Notes under the pieces: model-generated
The model's input: the letters and a program-made list of their open reading frames with translations, nothing else
Database searches by the model: none
What the model was told of the DNA's origin: nothing
Shown here: one piece after another, positions 1 through 12,230 of the stretch
How positions within the stretch are numbered: position 1 is the stretch's first letter
Layout: each line of letters begins with the position of its first letter
Translations under genes and position numbers: made by a program
Source: Sympetrum striolatum
Lineage: Eukaryota > Arthropoda > Insecta > Odonata > Libellulidae
NCBI GenBank assembly: GCA_947579665.1
Contig: OX388349.1
Span: 17,578,459-17,642,458 of the forward strand
Length of the DNA stretch: 64,000 nt
Direction: 5' to 3'

Positions 1-380
1 TTTTCATTAAACCAATCAGTAATATTTTAAAACTCTATCTCATTGATTGAATCTACACCCACCTGTTCTTTGCTTTTTGTGAGGATAGCAGTATCATCAG
101 CAAGGTGTTAGATAGCATTTTCAGATGATAACAGCACATCATAGCTAATCACAATGTAAGATCGAAAGGTTTTGACTGGTTTTATTTGAATACTTAGTCC
201 TTACAATAAGTTATAACAATTATCTATTCCATTTAAAAATATATATTCTACAATTTTGAGCTATTATAGGACGACAAAAATCCCCGATAGGGTTTATTTA
301 CAAAGAGAACGTTTTCCTGAGCCCCTTAAATGAATTCGCAACTAGGAATTCGAAATTTGATGAATTTGTTTCACAGGATG
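1..380. other. AT-rich non-coding stretch
   Basis: I see no gene, repeat family or RNA in these bases. The sequence is AT-rich with stops in all frames and is probably intergenic or intronic. Confidence 0.5.
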
Positions 381-570
381 TTTTTATTTATTTATTTCAT
401 ATACCCCACAAACATCCGTTTTCTGGACTTTTACAGTGGTAGGTAATAACGACAGCAATCACACAAGACCATTCCATAATCGGAAAAATCTGAGTAGCCG
501 GGATTCAAACCCGGGACCGTGGGGTTGGAGCGATACAGTGCGAGCACGCTAACCCCTCGGCCACCACGGC
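381..570 (-). mobile_element. tRNA-derived SINE (complete-looking)
   Basis: Read on the minus strand, the element starts near 570 with a tRNA-like head. The A-box-like stretch TGGCCGAGGGGTTAG lies at 563-549 and the B-box GGTTTGAATCC at 511-501, inside a good T-arm. The bases after the T-arm do not pair with the 5' end, so no acceptor stem forms and this is not a functional tRNA gene. A tRNA-unrelated body follows and ends in an ATTT-type tail at 397-381. The internal A and B boxes would serve as an RNA polymerase III promoter, and movement would rely on an autonomous LINE. A target-site duplication is not obvious. Confidence 0.8.
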
Positions 571-675
571 TGGTGTTTAGTTACAATGCTACAAAATAAT
601 TATTCATACTATCCACGGATTTGTATTTAGTATCTATGGCTAAATATTTAGATAGTATTAATAAATTTATTTTTA

Positions 676-962
676 TAAACATCCTGTGTTAAAGTCTACG
701 GAGGTGGCCGTACACAACATCATGATGTTGTGGAAATTCGTAATATAAAGGTAATGAATACTTTTCCACAAATTTATTTAAGAAAACCCGAAAATTATTT
801 CAGAACATTTCATTATTATTTCAAGTATCGCTTATGCTCAGAGGTTCAAATTCAGTATTATTCAGAGTGTTCTATGAACCTTATACAGGCGATGTTGCCG
901 ATACCAGTTGTTCTGAAATAAATTTGTGGAAAAGTATACATCATCTTTAAACATCCTGTTAT
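676..962. repeat. Inverted-repeat segment between direct AAACATCCTGT copies
   Basis: A perfect 22-bp inverted repeat has arms at 758-779 and 916-937, separated by 136 bp. The block is bracketed by the direct repeat AAACATCCTGT near 678 and near 951, and an inverted copy of that motif lies at about 372-382, next to the SINE tail. The arrangement resembles a small fold-back or MITE-like insertion with a duplicated target, but the arms do not reach the direct repeats, so the true ends are uncertain. The 63-codon frame inside it looks like chance. Confidence 0.55.
713..732. repeat. Perfect 20-bp palindrome
   Basis: CACAACATCATGATGTTGTG equals its own reverse complement. A second small hairpin, TACGG paired with CCGTA, sits immediately before it. 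It could be a dimeric protein-binding site or part of the neighbouring inverted-repeat element; nothing in the sequence decides between these. Confidence 0.6.
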
Positions 963-2150
963 TTTGGACTTTCGCAAAATTAAGGCCAATACCATCCAGT
1001 CTATTTAATGATAGTTTAGCAATCGAATTTAAAAAAATCTAAATTATAATTAAAATAAAAATCAATTCTAATTCGAAGTATGCCATCATTGACCCAATCG
1101 CAAATTTTATGCAATGAAATTATTCTACGCAATGGAGCGAATTCTTATGTATTCTTTTAATTTTGCGAATTTATCATTTTCCTTCGAGATCCGAGCCACC
1201 AGCTCCGTTTCCTTCGCAATTCACGTCTATGACCTATTTATTTCAAAACGTTGCGACGGAAATGGTTTTCACGTATTCGTGGAATGTACGAAATACAGCC
1301 GTCAGTCAGTTCTCGCGATTCTCACGTATGAATGCGCTCGTTATGCGGGAGTGAGAGGGGCTGACAAGGCGGAGGCCTTTTTCTGCCGACAACGCCCTAA
1401 AGGTAGGCCGAAGAGGCTGGATGAGAACGGCTGCATTAGCAAAGAAATCCGAAATAGCCTGCGTTGGATGTGGTCAACGTAAGGGTCACTTGGATGGAGA
1501 AAGTGGGAGGCAGCCGAGCGCATGTACGGATGTAGATTTCCTTCCTACAGGGGGACTAAGTTCTCCGAGGGCCGAAATCGTTGAGCCTTGTCTTGTATGA
1601 GCCGAAATTCGTGGTTTTGGACCTCTTTTATCTGGCAGATGTCATGCGTGTGTGGTGACGTTCCGAAAATTCGGGTTTAATATTTTACGAAATTCTACCT
1701 TATATATTGCCCGTGACCCAAACAGCATTCTCAGTCTCTAATTCTGGGTGGAAAAACATCTTTATGGTTTTAACTAAGATGTAGTTTTGGGAAATGGTTC
1801 AAGAAACGTTCAATTCCTTCCTTGAGAAGTGATGGTTTTCGAATTAACGAAAATCAAATGAGGTTATAAGGCTCACACATAAGTTTAATTTTTGATGAAA
1901 AGATAATAGTGACAAGAATTCACAAAAAAATAAGATCTCGAATGAAAAATGAAGTTGAATTACAAATTTGGGCATTTATCATTATCAAATAGGTATGTGG
2001 TATGTAGTGTCCATGAATAATGACGAAGTTACCATTCATAGAGTTGGAATGAATGGAATATTTACAGTTTTATGACTGTGTTATCGTCAATCGCACCCAA
2101 TTTTAGAAAATTTTAAATAATAGAATGTATAATTACAGGGAGGCAAAGGA
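963..2150. other. Non-coding stretch with a GC-richer island
   Basis: Bases about 1190-1560 are clearly richer in G+C and CpG than their surroundings and carry a 122-codon plus-strand frame (1114-1482). That frame begins in AT-rich DNA and shows no known domain, so I do not call it a gene. The rest of the stretch is AT-rich and holds nothing I recognise. Confidence 0.4.
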
Positions 2151-2340
2151 AGCATTTACGTATTTCTACGTATATTTAACTCTCTACATTATGTATTAAT
2201 TTCTACATATATTTATCTATCTACATATGCATTTGCAATAGCGACCGGTTTTGACACAGCGTCAATCATGTCTTCCTGATTATGACTCATCTTTATAGCA
2301 TCAATTCTGGGAATCTTGTGAATTATATATCATTATTCTC
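2151..2340. mobile_element. Remnant carrying the fold-back core motif
   Basis: Around 2243-2282 the minus strand reads a CTGA-like stretch, then GTCAAAACCGGTCG. This is the same core (roughly GTCGAAACC followed by a TCG) found at or near the loop of several fold-back elements elsewhere in this window. Convincing long arms are not visible here, so this is probably a degraded or half copy. The boundaries are approximate. Confidence 0.4.
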
Positions 2341-2702
2341 ATAGTAGAATAACTGCAACACAATAAATTATATGGTTGCAATGCATGTACATTACAGATT
2401 ATATGTACATACAGTCGTATAAGTTAAGTGGAAAATAAATAGTTCTGATCTGGATGGACATTATAAATTGAGGGGAATCACAATATAAGTTAGACACTCA
2501 CTCAAGGAGGGATGTAAACCCTTCGGAAAACTTTCCTCTGATAGGAGTCAAGTAGTACATAAATCAAAATTTACGAAAATATTATCTCACCCCATGAACA
2601 AAAAAAAACTCATTAGAAAAAAAAATTACAGTCAATATTAAAAGAATGTAGGTACCAGTTATAACTATTTACTTAACTTGCTATGCTATGAAGATATAAA
2701 AT
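2341..2702. other. AT-rich non-coding stretch
   Basis: I see nothing identifiable between the core-motif remnant and the first DR-A copy. Confidence 0.4.
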
Positions 2703-2810
2703 TTGGAACACGGCTGTTAAGGAATTAGAGATCAAAAATCTTCTATAGCCGCCTTTGTCGGAGTTGTTCGTCTCATTCATCGGCGTTCGGAGAAAACAAC
2801 AGAGGACACC
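2703..2810 (+). repeat. Dispersed repeat DR-A, copy 1
   Basis: This is one of six related copies of a roughly 105-bp repeat in the window. The shared path is TTGGAACACGGCTGTTAA, then GAATTAGAGAT, then ATAGCCGCCTTTGTCGG, then CTCATTC and finally a GTTCGGAGAAAAC-type end. It has no open frame and no clear terminal repeats or poly-A tail, so its class is unknown. It could be a SINE body or the end of a larger element. Confidence 0.65.
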
Positions 2811-5800
2811 GCACCTTAATAACGCTAAATGCACATTTCGAAAGCGATGCTTTCTCCTTCAGGAGTGAATGATTAACTTATGAATTTACTTATAATACAG
2901 TAGAATAATTTATGCTTCGAAAAATAAATAAATATGCAATTAATTTACATGTGTTTATTCTGTCATTTGTTCCTTATTTTCATTGAATGCGCTGTAGTGC
3001 GTTAATATCTGAAGTGCTTATCTTCTCCGAGGCCTTTGTTCCCATATACATTCACCCACCGTCAAATTCTCGCCCCTTTAGCATTCATTTTGCCACATTA
3101 CCGTGGCCATCGCGCCCAGATGAAGCCACCAACATCGTGAAATCCCCGTCACCTTGAGTTCCATCACAAATAGTGATCCAATTAAAGAGGATTGGGAACG
3201 AAGCCAAGCGTCTCTTCTCTCCCGTGCTTCCGCTTTGAGAAGCACTTTAAGTGCGCCTCACTCTTGTTTTTGCATTCCTTCTGATACAATATATACGGTA
3301 ATTACACACCTATGCCCGGCTATCCACTATTTCGTTTTAAATGTGTCGCTCGTTATCAAATTGCGAACTTTTCTAATTGGAGAGTCCTGCCTCTGACCTC
3401 GTTCTATAAAATATTTAATCTTTTCTTTTTCCGTATTTTCTCCGTAGGCGGAACGAACCCAAAAAAAGGTAGTAATCAATAACCTGCCCATAAAAGTTTA
3501 GCTAATCGATGCATTTTGAAAGGCGCCCGGGTAATTACTAGCTCGTACATTGCAACTTCGTTGATCAGAAGGTTTCATAATCCTAACCATATACTTATGT
3601 GCAAATGAAAATGATACCATTACATAATTTACTAATCGATATATGTTATATTATTCTTGTGTTGTAAGATATGGAAGAAGATTGTAGTATTACAAAATAA
3701 AAACTATAAGAGGAAATACTATAACAAAGCAGCAGTATAATGGGTAGTTCAATTCCTGCTGTCAGTCTTTAACGTCAAGCATAAATCCCGTTTGAGATGC
3801 ATTACACTCAAGCCAATACAATACCTTTTCTCCTTATAAATGGTTGAAAATCTCTTAATTTTTCTCTAAAATAATTACTACGTTTCAGTTATTAATTTTC
3901 TAGTCGCCCAATTATTTATTGGATGATTATTTTGGATAATTTCTATTTAAGTATCATGCCTCTTGGAAATTCGCTTCATCATCAGTTTATTGTACACTTA
4001 CATGAATGAAAAAGCGTAATATTTTTTCGTGATCCAAATCGTCTTTAAACTAATATCATTTCATATAACGTTTATTTTTAACGCCTATTTTAAGAATGTT
4101 CTGATCCAGTTCTCGGCTTACAACGTAATATCTTCAATAAATAATAGGCTTAACAATCCATTCCCGTTAATCTCACATATTTACCATCATCTATCAAAAT
4201 AAGCACTTATTTTGAATCGCTTTACATGAATTTTTAGAAAATATATCTGTTAATGAAGAAAATGACCAGTGAATAGATTACCGTTAGTTTTTACTAAATT
4301 CATTACCAATTGGCAATTCAATGAAATTTTAATTAGAAATATTGCAGCTTCTCATAGCTGTTTTTTCACTTTCTTCTTGGAAGTTTCACATACCCTATTA
4401 TTTAATTGATTTGATTATTGATTATTTGATTTGATTCATCGTTTTATAATCCTTTATTTTCATAAATTCTTTTAAATCTTCACCTTTTTTTCTGGTACTC
4501 TTCCTTCAGTAAATATTTTGTAACTGTGAAACCTAAATTATGTAACCATTGCTTACTAGATCAACTTACTCTCTCTCAGGAAGAGATTATGCAAGTTCTT
4601 TGTAGTTCCTTTCTATCTTTACCGAAGAAACTAAGTTCACCTTATTTTGTTAGCCTATTTATGGTTATAAAATTGAACGCTGTCTAATTTCTCTTTTTCT
4701 ATATCAGCTGCACATTTTCTATATTATAGACTACAGTTACAACGAGCCAATACTCAGTATTTTATGCGTTATTATCAGTGTCTGTTGATTTTTGTGTAAC
4801 AATGATTCTGTAAAAGGTTATTCGTTTTTAAGTATTCCTATTACTTATTTATTATTTGGAGATATATAATTGTGTTTATGTACATGTTTTATGATTATAC
4901 TGAACATTAGCTTGAGAATTAAAATTTTATTTTTCGGATGAAGGACAACAACTCGTTTGCCTTTCAGTGAGGTAGGAATTTCTGCCTTATTGTATCATAA
5001 CTCCTACCAACACATTATTTCATTCGTGTTTGAAGATATTACCAATTATTTTTACTCAAAGAAAAATTCGCAAGGTACCTAGACTACGCCGAAGTTAACT
5101 AGCAAGAGAGTTCACTGCCTGTGTAAGAGTAGATATCGAAGCCTTTGATGCATTTTGCTGATCTTGCTACTTTTCCACCTCTTTTAGCGATAGAATCGAC
5201 CGGCCTCTGCCTGTTCCCGATTCTGCTATTACAAGCCTTATATTATAGGCTATCCCCCCCAACAGCCCCCGCTGCAGGTTCTTGGTCGAGGTCTCTATTT
5301 CTAGGGGTTCATAAAAATGGTCCAATATGAAATATATGGCTAGTTTCCTCCCAGAAACATTTATTTATTTTTTTCTGTCATACTTTCCAGAGAGCAGCAT
5401 TGAGTTCTCTACAGAAAGACGAGGTGAAGCATGACTCACGTGGGTCTCTTGTCTTCAATCTTATTACAGAACGTTCGTTGGCCTAAAAGTTCTATGTCTA
5501 TCTTGTAATGGACATTAGATGATACAACACAGCCCCTTTTCCATCTTAGTCAAGTACAGTCAAATGTCGGCCTCTAACGATTAACTCTATGAACGAAGAA
5601 TGTTTTGGATATTTCAGTCTCGACTTATAAACGCGGATTGTAATTAATTGGACGCATTCGGTTGCATTTTCTACTGAATAATCGCGTTTTTATGCCTGCG
5701 CCATACGAGTTAAAGAGATTAAAATGATTTTCAGCTTTATATACGCGTATTTTACAAATAGGGTCACAATGGGAAATTGCATTTCGCCTAATGAAGATTT

Positions 5801-7172
5801 GGATCGACGAAAGTGATTTCGGAACGAGTTGTTTCATAAGCCGAGAAAAATCAACAACCTGCTAAATATGTTATTTATTTTAAATTGGATATTAAGTAAA
5901 CGATATTTGAACCATTTTTAAATTAAAACTAATCACATAAATAATATTTTTGGATCGCTAGAACGAAGACAATGGCCTATTAGCTATCTCTCCTTCATCG
6001 GTAATTCAATATGAAATTTTCTGGCTATAGAATTTTGTATTCAAACTGTAGGTGCTAAACACGTAAAGCTTGATAACATACTGAAGCTATTCAAACCGTC
6101 AAATAGCTAATAAATCTCTGTAAATAAATAAATTTTTTTCACATTTCACTTTAGATTATATATTTCGAAAACATTAGGAAAAGGGAGAAGGGTAAATCAA
6201 ACAGTATGCATTTTCATGGTAAGAAACAAATAGAAGAATAGAGAAACTGAATTTATATCAAATATGTTATAACTATTTATATAGTGGAGTTTATAGTGAA
6301 ATGAATAAGGAACTTTTGTATATTTTTGTAAATTGCAAGTGTAGTGCTGGACAGCTTAGCAAAATGATATATGGCTTGGCAAATGAACGATAAAAACTGA
6401 CTATATTAAAGTAACTGTATTTTTGAGTTATCTGGGGTTTATTTATATGAAAACGAGTGCCTAAATTAAGGCTTTCTGTAGTAGTTGTGTATATGTTTAC
6501 ATTGTGTTTTAGACAGTAGTTGGGGTTACCACTTAACGATCGTTTAACAGCAGTAATAATGGTGAAATAAATAAATATGCGAAATAAAGAATATCATCTA
6601 TATAGAATATACTATAAGTCCTTACTTTTCAATCACAATGAAAGTATTCGGAATCGTAACGACCAGAGAAGTCGGGAGGAAAATACTATTGCGCGCTATC
6701 TCAATGCTGTAATTCTCCTCGTTGTGTAATGGCGGAGTACGTAGGCTGGGGATATTTTCTCGTCCTAGAACCACCGAGAGTATTTTTCTAAGAGTGCGGC
6801 TATATTTAGGCCAGAGGGTGCCACATGCAAGGGATAGGCTTCTTTTTTGCAGATGTGGTCGGGCAATTTCAGGGAGATGTTCGAAAATCGTGCGCTATGA
6901 AATCAGTTGATGATAAGGGAAAATTTCGGCGGTGGCGTAGAGAGTGAAAACGGAGAGTTCTTTCCTCTGCAGCCATCCGAATCTCATTAGCAATGGGCAA
7001 TCCCATAAGGGGCTGTTGTATGTCAAGGAGAGCGCATATGCGAAGGGGTTGAGGGAAGGGCTAATTGGCCGAGGAGAAGCCAAACCGGTGACGAGTACTC
7101 TCACTCCAAACATTTCCTCATCTCATCCTCCCCTCATTCAGCTCTCCTTCCTCAAACCTTACTATGTACCTG
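2811..7172. other. Long non-coding stretch, no gene seen
   Basis: The sequence is mostly AT-rich with no frame beyond about 80 codons apart from overlapping ones at 6722-7270. GC-richer patches lie near 3000-3400, 5130-5320 and 6650-7150. A short piece at about 3234-3262 (GCACTTTAAGTGC) also occurs just after the DR-A copy at 9.5 kb. I recognise no transposon domain or RNA gene. Confidence 0.4.
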
Positions 7173-7351
7173 CGTCAGCTTGTTTAGTAAGAACTCTAGA
7201 GTCTATCAAGATTCTTCTACATCCACATAAACGCCCCGCAAGCCGCCTTTCAGCGTGTGGCAGCGGGTGTTAACACCAGCTGCCTTAATTGCTTCTTTAA
7301 TCTTTCCTCAAATCTTAGTTAATCCCTTCGTCAGCATGTTTAGTAAGAACT
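7173..7351. mobile_element. Short insertion between 23-bp near-perfect duplications
   Basis: The sequence CGTCAGC(T/A)TGTTTAGTAAGAACT occurs at 7173-7195 and again at 7329-7351 with one difference. The 133 bp between the copies hold a CCCCGCAAGCCGCC stretch followed by a GTGTGGCAGCGGG stretch that can partly pair with it, the sort of short hairpin-bearing segment that recurs in arthropod retroposons. A duplication this long suits retroposition better than cut-and-paste transposition. No poly-A tail is evident, so a simple local duplication remains possible. Confidence 0.5.
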
Positions 7352-7435
7352 GATTTAGAGGTTTAAATTTTCCAATAGCCGTCTTTGTCGGCGTTCCTCG
7401 TCTCATTCACCGATGTTCGGAGGAAACGAGGGAGT
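7341..7435 (+). repeat. Dispersed repeat DR-A, copy 2
   Basis: The copy contains GATTTAGAGGTTTAAA, then CCAATAGCCGTCTTTGTCGG, then CTCATTCACCG and an end resembling GTTCGGAGGAAACGAG, in the same order as the 2.7-kb copy. Its first part overlaps the second half of the 23-bp duplication, so the short insertion just upstream may have landed at the edge of this repeat. Confidence 0.65.
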
Positions 7436-7958
7436 GATGAATTAATCATAATTATCACTCATTTTTAATCAATATTCAATTAGCAATTAAAAAAATGAAA
7501 CTCCCCCTCGCAATTTCATTCAAAAAACGAGAGATGTTTTATCATTTCCAAGATTGCTTCCTTTTATACCCTTTCTCTCACTGTGTCTGTTTTCCCCTGC
7601 TTTCTCCTAAACTAATTTTCCCATATCTTCTATTTTTGCGTCATCTTCTTCTTTTATAACTCCTCTCGTCTATTTCTCTTACAGAAAATCAGCTTAATAT
7701 TTATTCATACATACAATCATCTTTATCGGGTGGAATTGGGACCAGGTATCTTTCTTAATATTCAGAGAGGAACTAAAAGCAAAAACGTTATGCCCAAAAC
7801 TGCTCCCTGTAAAATTCCCTTAACAGAAAACTATATACATATTTGTTAGACTAAAGAATATAAATTTAATAGTTAGTAAGAATTAAAATAATATTAAATA
7901 ATAAAAAATTGGTTTAAAATTCACAGAATAGGGCGAGATATGGTGGAAATCTATCATG
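7436..7958. other. AT-rich non-coding stretch
   Basis: Pyrimidine-rich and AT-rich sequence with no gene or repeat that I recognise. Confidence 0.4.
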
Positions 7959-8051
7959 CGAAATGAAGGAGATAAATTGGTCCTCCGTTGAAACCGCAAG
8001 TGCGATTAAAAAATTTTGTGGAAGAAGTACCAATTTATCTCCTTCATTTCG
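7959..8051. mobile_element. Small fold-back element with core motif in the loop
   Basis: Perfect 23-bp inverted arms lie at 7959-7981 and 8029-8051 around a 47-bp loop. The loop contains GTTGAAACCGCAAGTGCGA, a variant of the core shared with the fold-backs at 12.6, 23.7, 28.6 and 30.1 kb. It has no coding capacity. The perfect arms suggest this copy is young or that the arms have been corrected against each other. Confidence 0.7.
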
Positions 8052-9460
8052 TAAAAATTGGTTGCTTAATTTCTTACAACACACACACGTAATTGAAATT
8101 ACAAGATTTACAGAAGTAACTTGATAGTATTTTGTAATTTAAAAGTATTTTTTACAGTAAAGATAAATGAAAACGAATTATCTGTTATGCAAGAACAACA
8201 AATCCGAGTGGGAAAGCAAAATTGGCTACCGGTAATTCAACTTTTTATCACCTTTTACTAAAATTTGCCAATGAAGTACTTAGCAAACAATATAGAGCTG
8301 TTACGTGAAATAAAGTTACTAAAATACTAAGGAACATGAGTAGCAATATTGTCTTGAACTTCAGCACTAATGAACTATTGTAATTATTTAAAGTTATATT
8401 TTATTGCAATATTTATTTCGTGTGAGTACCCATTCTTGTATGTAGGATTTCTTTAATAGCTAGCATAATAATGAGCGCACCATTAGTCCATTAGAAGCCA
8501 TAAAACAACCATTTATCGCATAAAAGGATACACTGCAGTAGCAGACGCTTATTCTCAAAGGTTGTCATTGCTATTCCAACTCCTTGAAGTAATTTCCACA
8601 ATCTATTTACTTCCTAATTTTTAAAGGAGAATATTCCACTTCATTCATAAACTTATAATGTCGGAAATTTAATGAAGTTAAAAATGTAAATGTAGGAATA
8701 TATATTAGTCAAATGCATTACTTTCCCTTTGTAAGGATTGGTGAATTGTCCGTTATTCTATTCTGACATCCCAATGGCTTATAATGTAAATTGATCTCGT
8801 TATTAGAAAAAGTAAAAATGGAGGAGTACAAGGAATCACTCGAAAACTAAAATATATCAGGAATAACATATGGTTTACTTTTTGGATACTTCGCCTTTTT
8901 AGAGATACTACCACATTTCCACAAATGAGAGCATTCGAAGCTTCCATTCCAAACCATATTATCCGCCAAGATGCGAACAATATGATAGTAAATATAATGT
9001 GAAGACACATAACAGAGGAAATTAGATATATTTGTAGGGTATACTGCTCAGATCTGGGCTGCAAGTAGCATTCGACATGTTGGAGATTATTGAGGCCATC
9101 CACTGGCAGTCACCGCGACTGTAATAGAAAATATTTAACTATATAATTGACGACAATAAACTAAATACCCTCTCCTACATCGATTGCCCATAGAATAGTT
9201 ATAAATATAGGAATAACCAATTGATTGTAAGTGATCCTCCGCATGTAGGAACAAAAAGAAGCCATGGTAATTGAGTTCTACAGAAACTCTTATAGTAAAT
9301 AAAATAAGAAAGAGTGCATTTTAGCTACAAACTAAAATAATACGTATTAAACTAAACGAATGACAACTTTTCTCCTTTCATCGATAGTATATTTATCGCA
9401 ATTTTAGGGACTGCATTGACTTTCCGCTCTCAATATCATTTACATCAATGTAAGGAAAGA
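8052..9460. other. Non-coding stretch with an unexplained 116-codon minus frame
   Basis: A minus-strand frame at 9103-8753 encodes 116 residues with hydrophobic stretches around residues 20-52 and 78-110. I cannot match it to any family. It lies in AT-rich DNA without partner exons, so chance or an eroded element is more likely than a gene. The rest of the stretch shows nothing recognisable. Confidence 0.35.
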
Positions 9461-9600
9461 TATTTGGAACCTACTGGTAATGAATTAGGGATCTAAAATA
9501 TCTCCAATAGCCGTATCCGTCAATAGCCGAAGCATATTGCCACCGGTTTTCGGAAACAGCGGAAAGGCCCGGATTATCGACCTTCTGAGAAACACTTTAA
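9461..9600 (+). repeat. Dispersed repeat DR-A, copy 3
   Basis: TATTTGGAAC, TGAATTAGGGATCTAAAAT, CTCCAATAGCCGTATCCGTC and a GGTTTTCGGAAACAGCGG end follow the DR-A order. Part of the middle (CAATAGCCG) is duplicated. The copy continues into GAGAAACACTTTAAGTGC, which resembles a stretch at about 3.24 kb, so the full family may be longer than 105 bp. Confidence 0.6.
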
Positions 9601-11543
9601 GTGCATTTCAATAGCCATGGTGTCATCTTTAGGGATAGAAGAATACACTAACAAAAATTCGTTTCCGAAAACCAGTAGCGGTGCGGAGCACTATCAAAGG
9701 TTATTGGAGATCTTTCAAACCTCAAAATATATATCGATGTCATTTTTTCTGATAATATATACGGAAATAATTCTGTTAATAATTCGATGGAAAATTTTTA
9801 TTGCATAATTTTCTAAAAATCTGTTTCAAAATTTGGTTATTTATAGTTCTTAAAAATTGAGGGTGTATCGAAAGGTCGTATGTACTCTATTTTGAAATTG
9901 GCGAAGTAATTACAATTATATTTCTCTTGGTAGGAAATACTTTTGAAACAAAATTGAAGCTATTGTAGGTAGAACAAAGAAATTCTGGTTGTAAGAAAGC
10001 AATATTAATCATCCACCTATCGCGAATAGAATAAAATCTGTAAAATAAGATTGTAGTTCTAATCTGATCTTTAAGAGATTGCAACATCTGCATATGAATC
10101 TCAATAAGTATCAGAGGTGAATTAAAAAAGGAAGGATAATTAAATAAACACGGCGCTTCATCGGAAAGCCAGATTATACCGTTATGCAAGACATCAAATC
10201 CGTTTAACGCCGATCAACTTCTTTAGATTAAGGACATGGAATTTAAGAGAAAGTTGATCAAGTCTCTCACACGCTTGTTTTATCGACATATTTTTTAAAA
10301 TCCTATCTATTTTAATTTTCTCCTCTAAATTGTATTAGCAATAAAATTTTTCTATTGAACATTGTAAATACTAAATCATGATTTTATCAAATCCTGTTAT
10401 ATGCAAACATAGACGGAAAAATATTTTAACTTGTTGTTCAATGATGATCTATTTAAAAAACGACAGTAGCTAGATTTTTAACATGTGAGGCAATCAATGG
10501 CATTGGCATTTATACCACTCTTTGAATTTGATGCTCTTTTGCCAAATAATAATTTTCGGAGGGTATTATGCTTCAAACTCATTAAATGTTTCAACATAAT
10601 ACAATATTCATTTTTTAACTTAAAGGTTAATTTCTGAATATGTTTTATGATAATATTATAACCATCATCACAAGATATAATCTTTATAGAACATCCATTA
10701 TACATCGGGAATATCTTAACGACATTTGACTTATGAAAAGGTGTTACGTAATTGAGTTGTAGATTTTAACACAGAAATAATGACATTCGAATATTAATGG
10801 CATGAATGGGCAAATCTAGGTTCTTTGTTCAGATGAATGTGGTTCTCTCACATCGAAAGGGATAATTTAGGCTTACAGGCTAACTCTACGTAAACAAATT
10901 GTTCGTAAACAAGTATTTCAATAACAAATTCTTTGATAAAAAAGCCTTCGATGGACGAATTCCTCGAAAATAATGACATGTGCAATGACCGCATCCAACC
11001 CAACTCATCCTTGAAAGAGGTTCATAGGTTTACTGAATGGATTTCAACTCCGAATCAGTTTCTTTATTGAAAATTTTGGATGAATTCAGATTCATTAGTG
11101 TTTTCTTTTGAAGAATTTTCTTTAAAAGTATTTTTTTTTCGAAGAATTTGCTTTCGAAGAATTTTTTGTGAATTTACCTTCAGAAAATCCAAGTTCTATG
11201 AATAACACCATATATGTTGCTGCGTACAGCCCTAAAAATACAGACTCCAGGTAAAACAAGTAAAAACAAAACAAATGAAGGTAACGTATTTTTTAAACCA
11301 ATGATAAATAGTTTATTATTTAACTGATAAAAAAGGAATAGTATAATTCGTTGATGGATCAACTATTAATCACTTCGTAATCATGCGTATAATTAGCGTT
11401 ATGGTGAATATTGCTGAAGGCCTGAAATTGTCTCTTATGAAAAGCTCATTGCAACTCTCAGTATTATAAGATTCCTGAATAGGCACACTTGACTTATTAT
11501 CTAAAAATCAACAACTTGCCTAATTCAATGGTGGTGTCGAAGC
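9601..11543. other. AT-rich stretch with a hairpin and short tandem motifs
   Basis: No gene is evident. GATCAACTT near 10205 and AAGTTGATC near 10251 form a small imperfect hairpin. Near 11107-11166 a motif of the form GAAGAATTTNCTT recurs three times. The remaining frames are short and AT-biased. Confidence 0.4.
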
Positions 11544-12230
11544 TTGGCAATCCTCCGAACTGTTCTCGAAGATACTCGATCCCCCAACCACTGCGGAGGG
11601 ACCCCGGCTCCTCCCGGAAACCTCAACACCCGGAGCCGACGTCGCGGAAGTCTGCAACCCATGGAATTTCGTGACACATTAAACCCATCTCCCGCTCACT
11701 TACCGGTTTATCGGTCTAAATCGTCCGTCACAGACGCAAGAGTATTTTTCGAAGCACACCATAAGATGCTCTATAGCCTGTGGAAGGGGCTTCGAGGGAG
11801 TGGGGGAAAGAATGCTGTCTGGAAGCCGTACAAGTCTCTGCTGGGGGTCGCAGGTGAAACAATTCGGAGGGGGAGTCATCAATTACGGGGAGACTGCGAT
11901 TCCTCGTTGGGCGAAGCCGCACACCTGACCGACTGGCCGTCGGATTACCGTGGAGGGCCGCGAGCCGCAAAGACTTCGCAGATACCGTCTTCGCCTCGTT
12001 GTCTAGTGTTTCCTGGGAATGATACGATCATATTCCTAGACTTCTTTCGGACTGTGTGGCTCGAGATTCCAGAAGGAACTTTCTCTCCTGTGCGACTCAT
12101 AACTTTACGGATTTGCGATGGCGGAGGAAGGGTGAGTTGGAAAACTTGCGGAAGATACGTGTGGGAAAGAGGCACGCGGTGCTCCGTACGCTATAGCCTT
12201 TGTTGTGAGAAATGCATCGAGAATGATTGA
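11544..12230 (+). other. CpG-rich island with a 228-codon frame and a strong splice donor
   Basis: This is the most GC- and CpG-rich block in the window, sharply bounded by AT-rich DNA. A 228-codon plus-strand frame spans it. The predicted protein is rich in Arg, Gly, Pro and Ser, shows no domain, signal peptide or repeat that I know, and competes with overlapping frames on the other strand, so coding is doubtful. A near-consensus 5' splice donor, AAGG/GTGAGT, lies at 12131/12132. Island plus donor could mark a promoter with a non-coding first exon. A conserved regulatory island or an eroded GC-rich element are alternatives. Confidence 0.35.

Noticed and set aside
481..570. Possible tRNA gene
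   Set aside because: A and B boxes and a T-arm are present, but no acceptor stem closes and a SINE body with an ATTT tail follows. The same reasoning excludes tRNA genes at 29.0, 39.1, 46.4, 55.98 and 59.4 kb.
8753..9103. 116-codon minus-strand frame as a membrane protein gene
   Set aside because: Hydrophobic stretches are expected from AT-rich codons; there is no known domain, no start context and no neighbouring exon.
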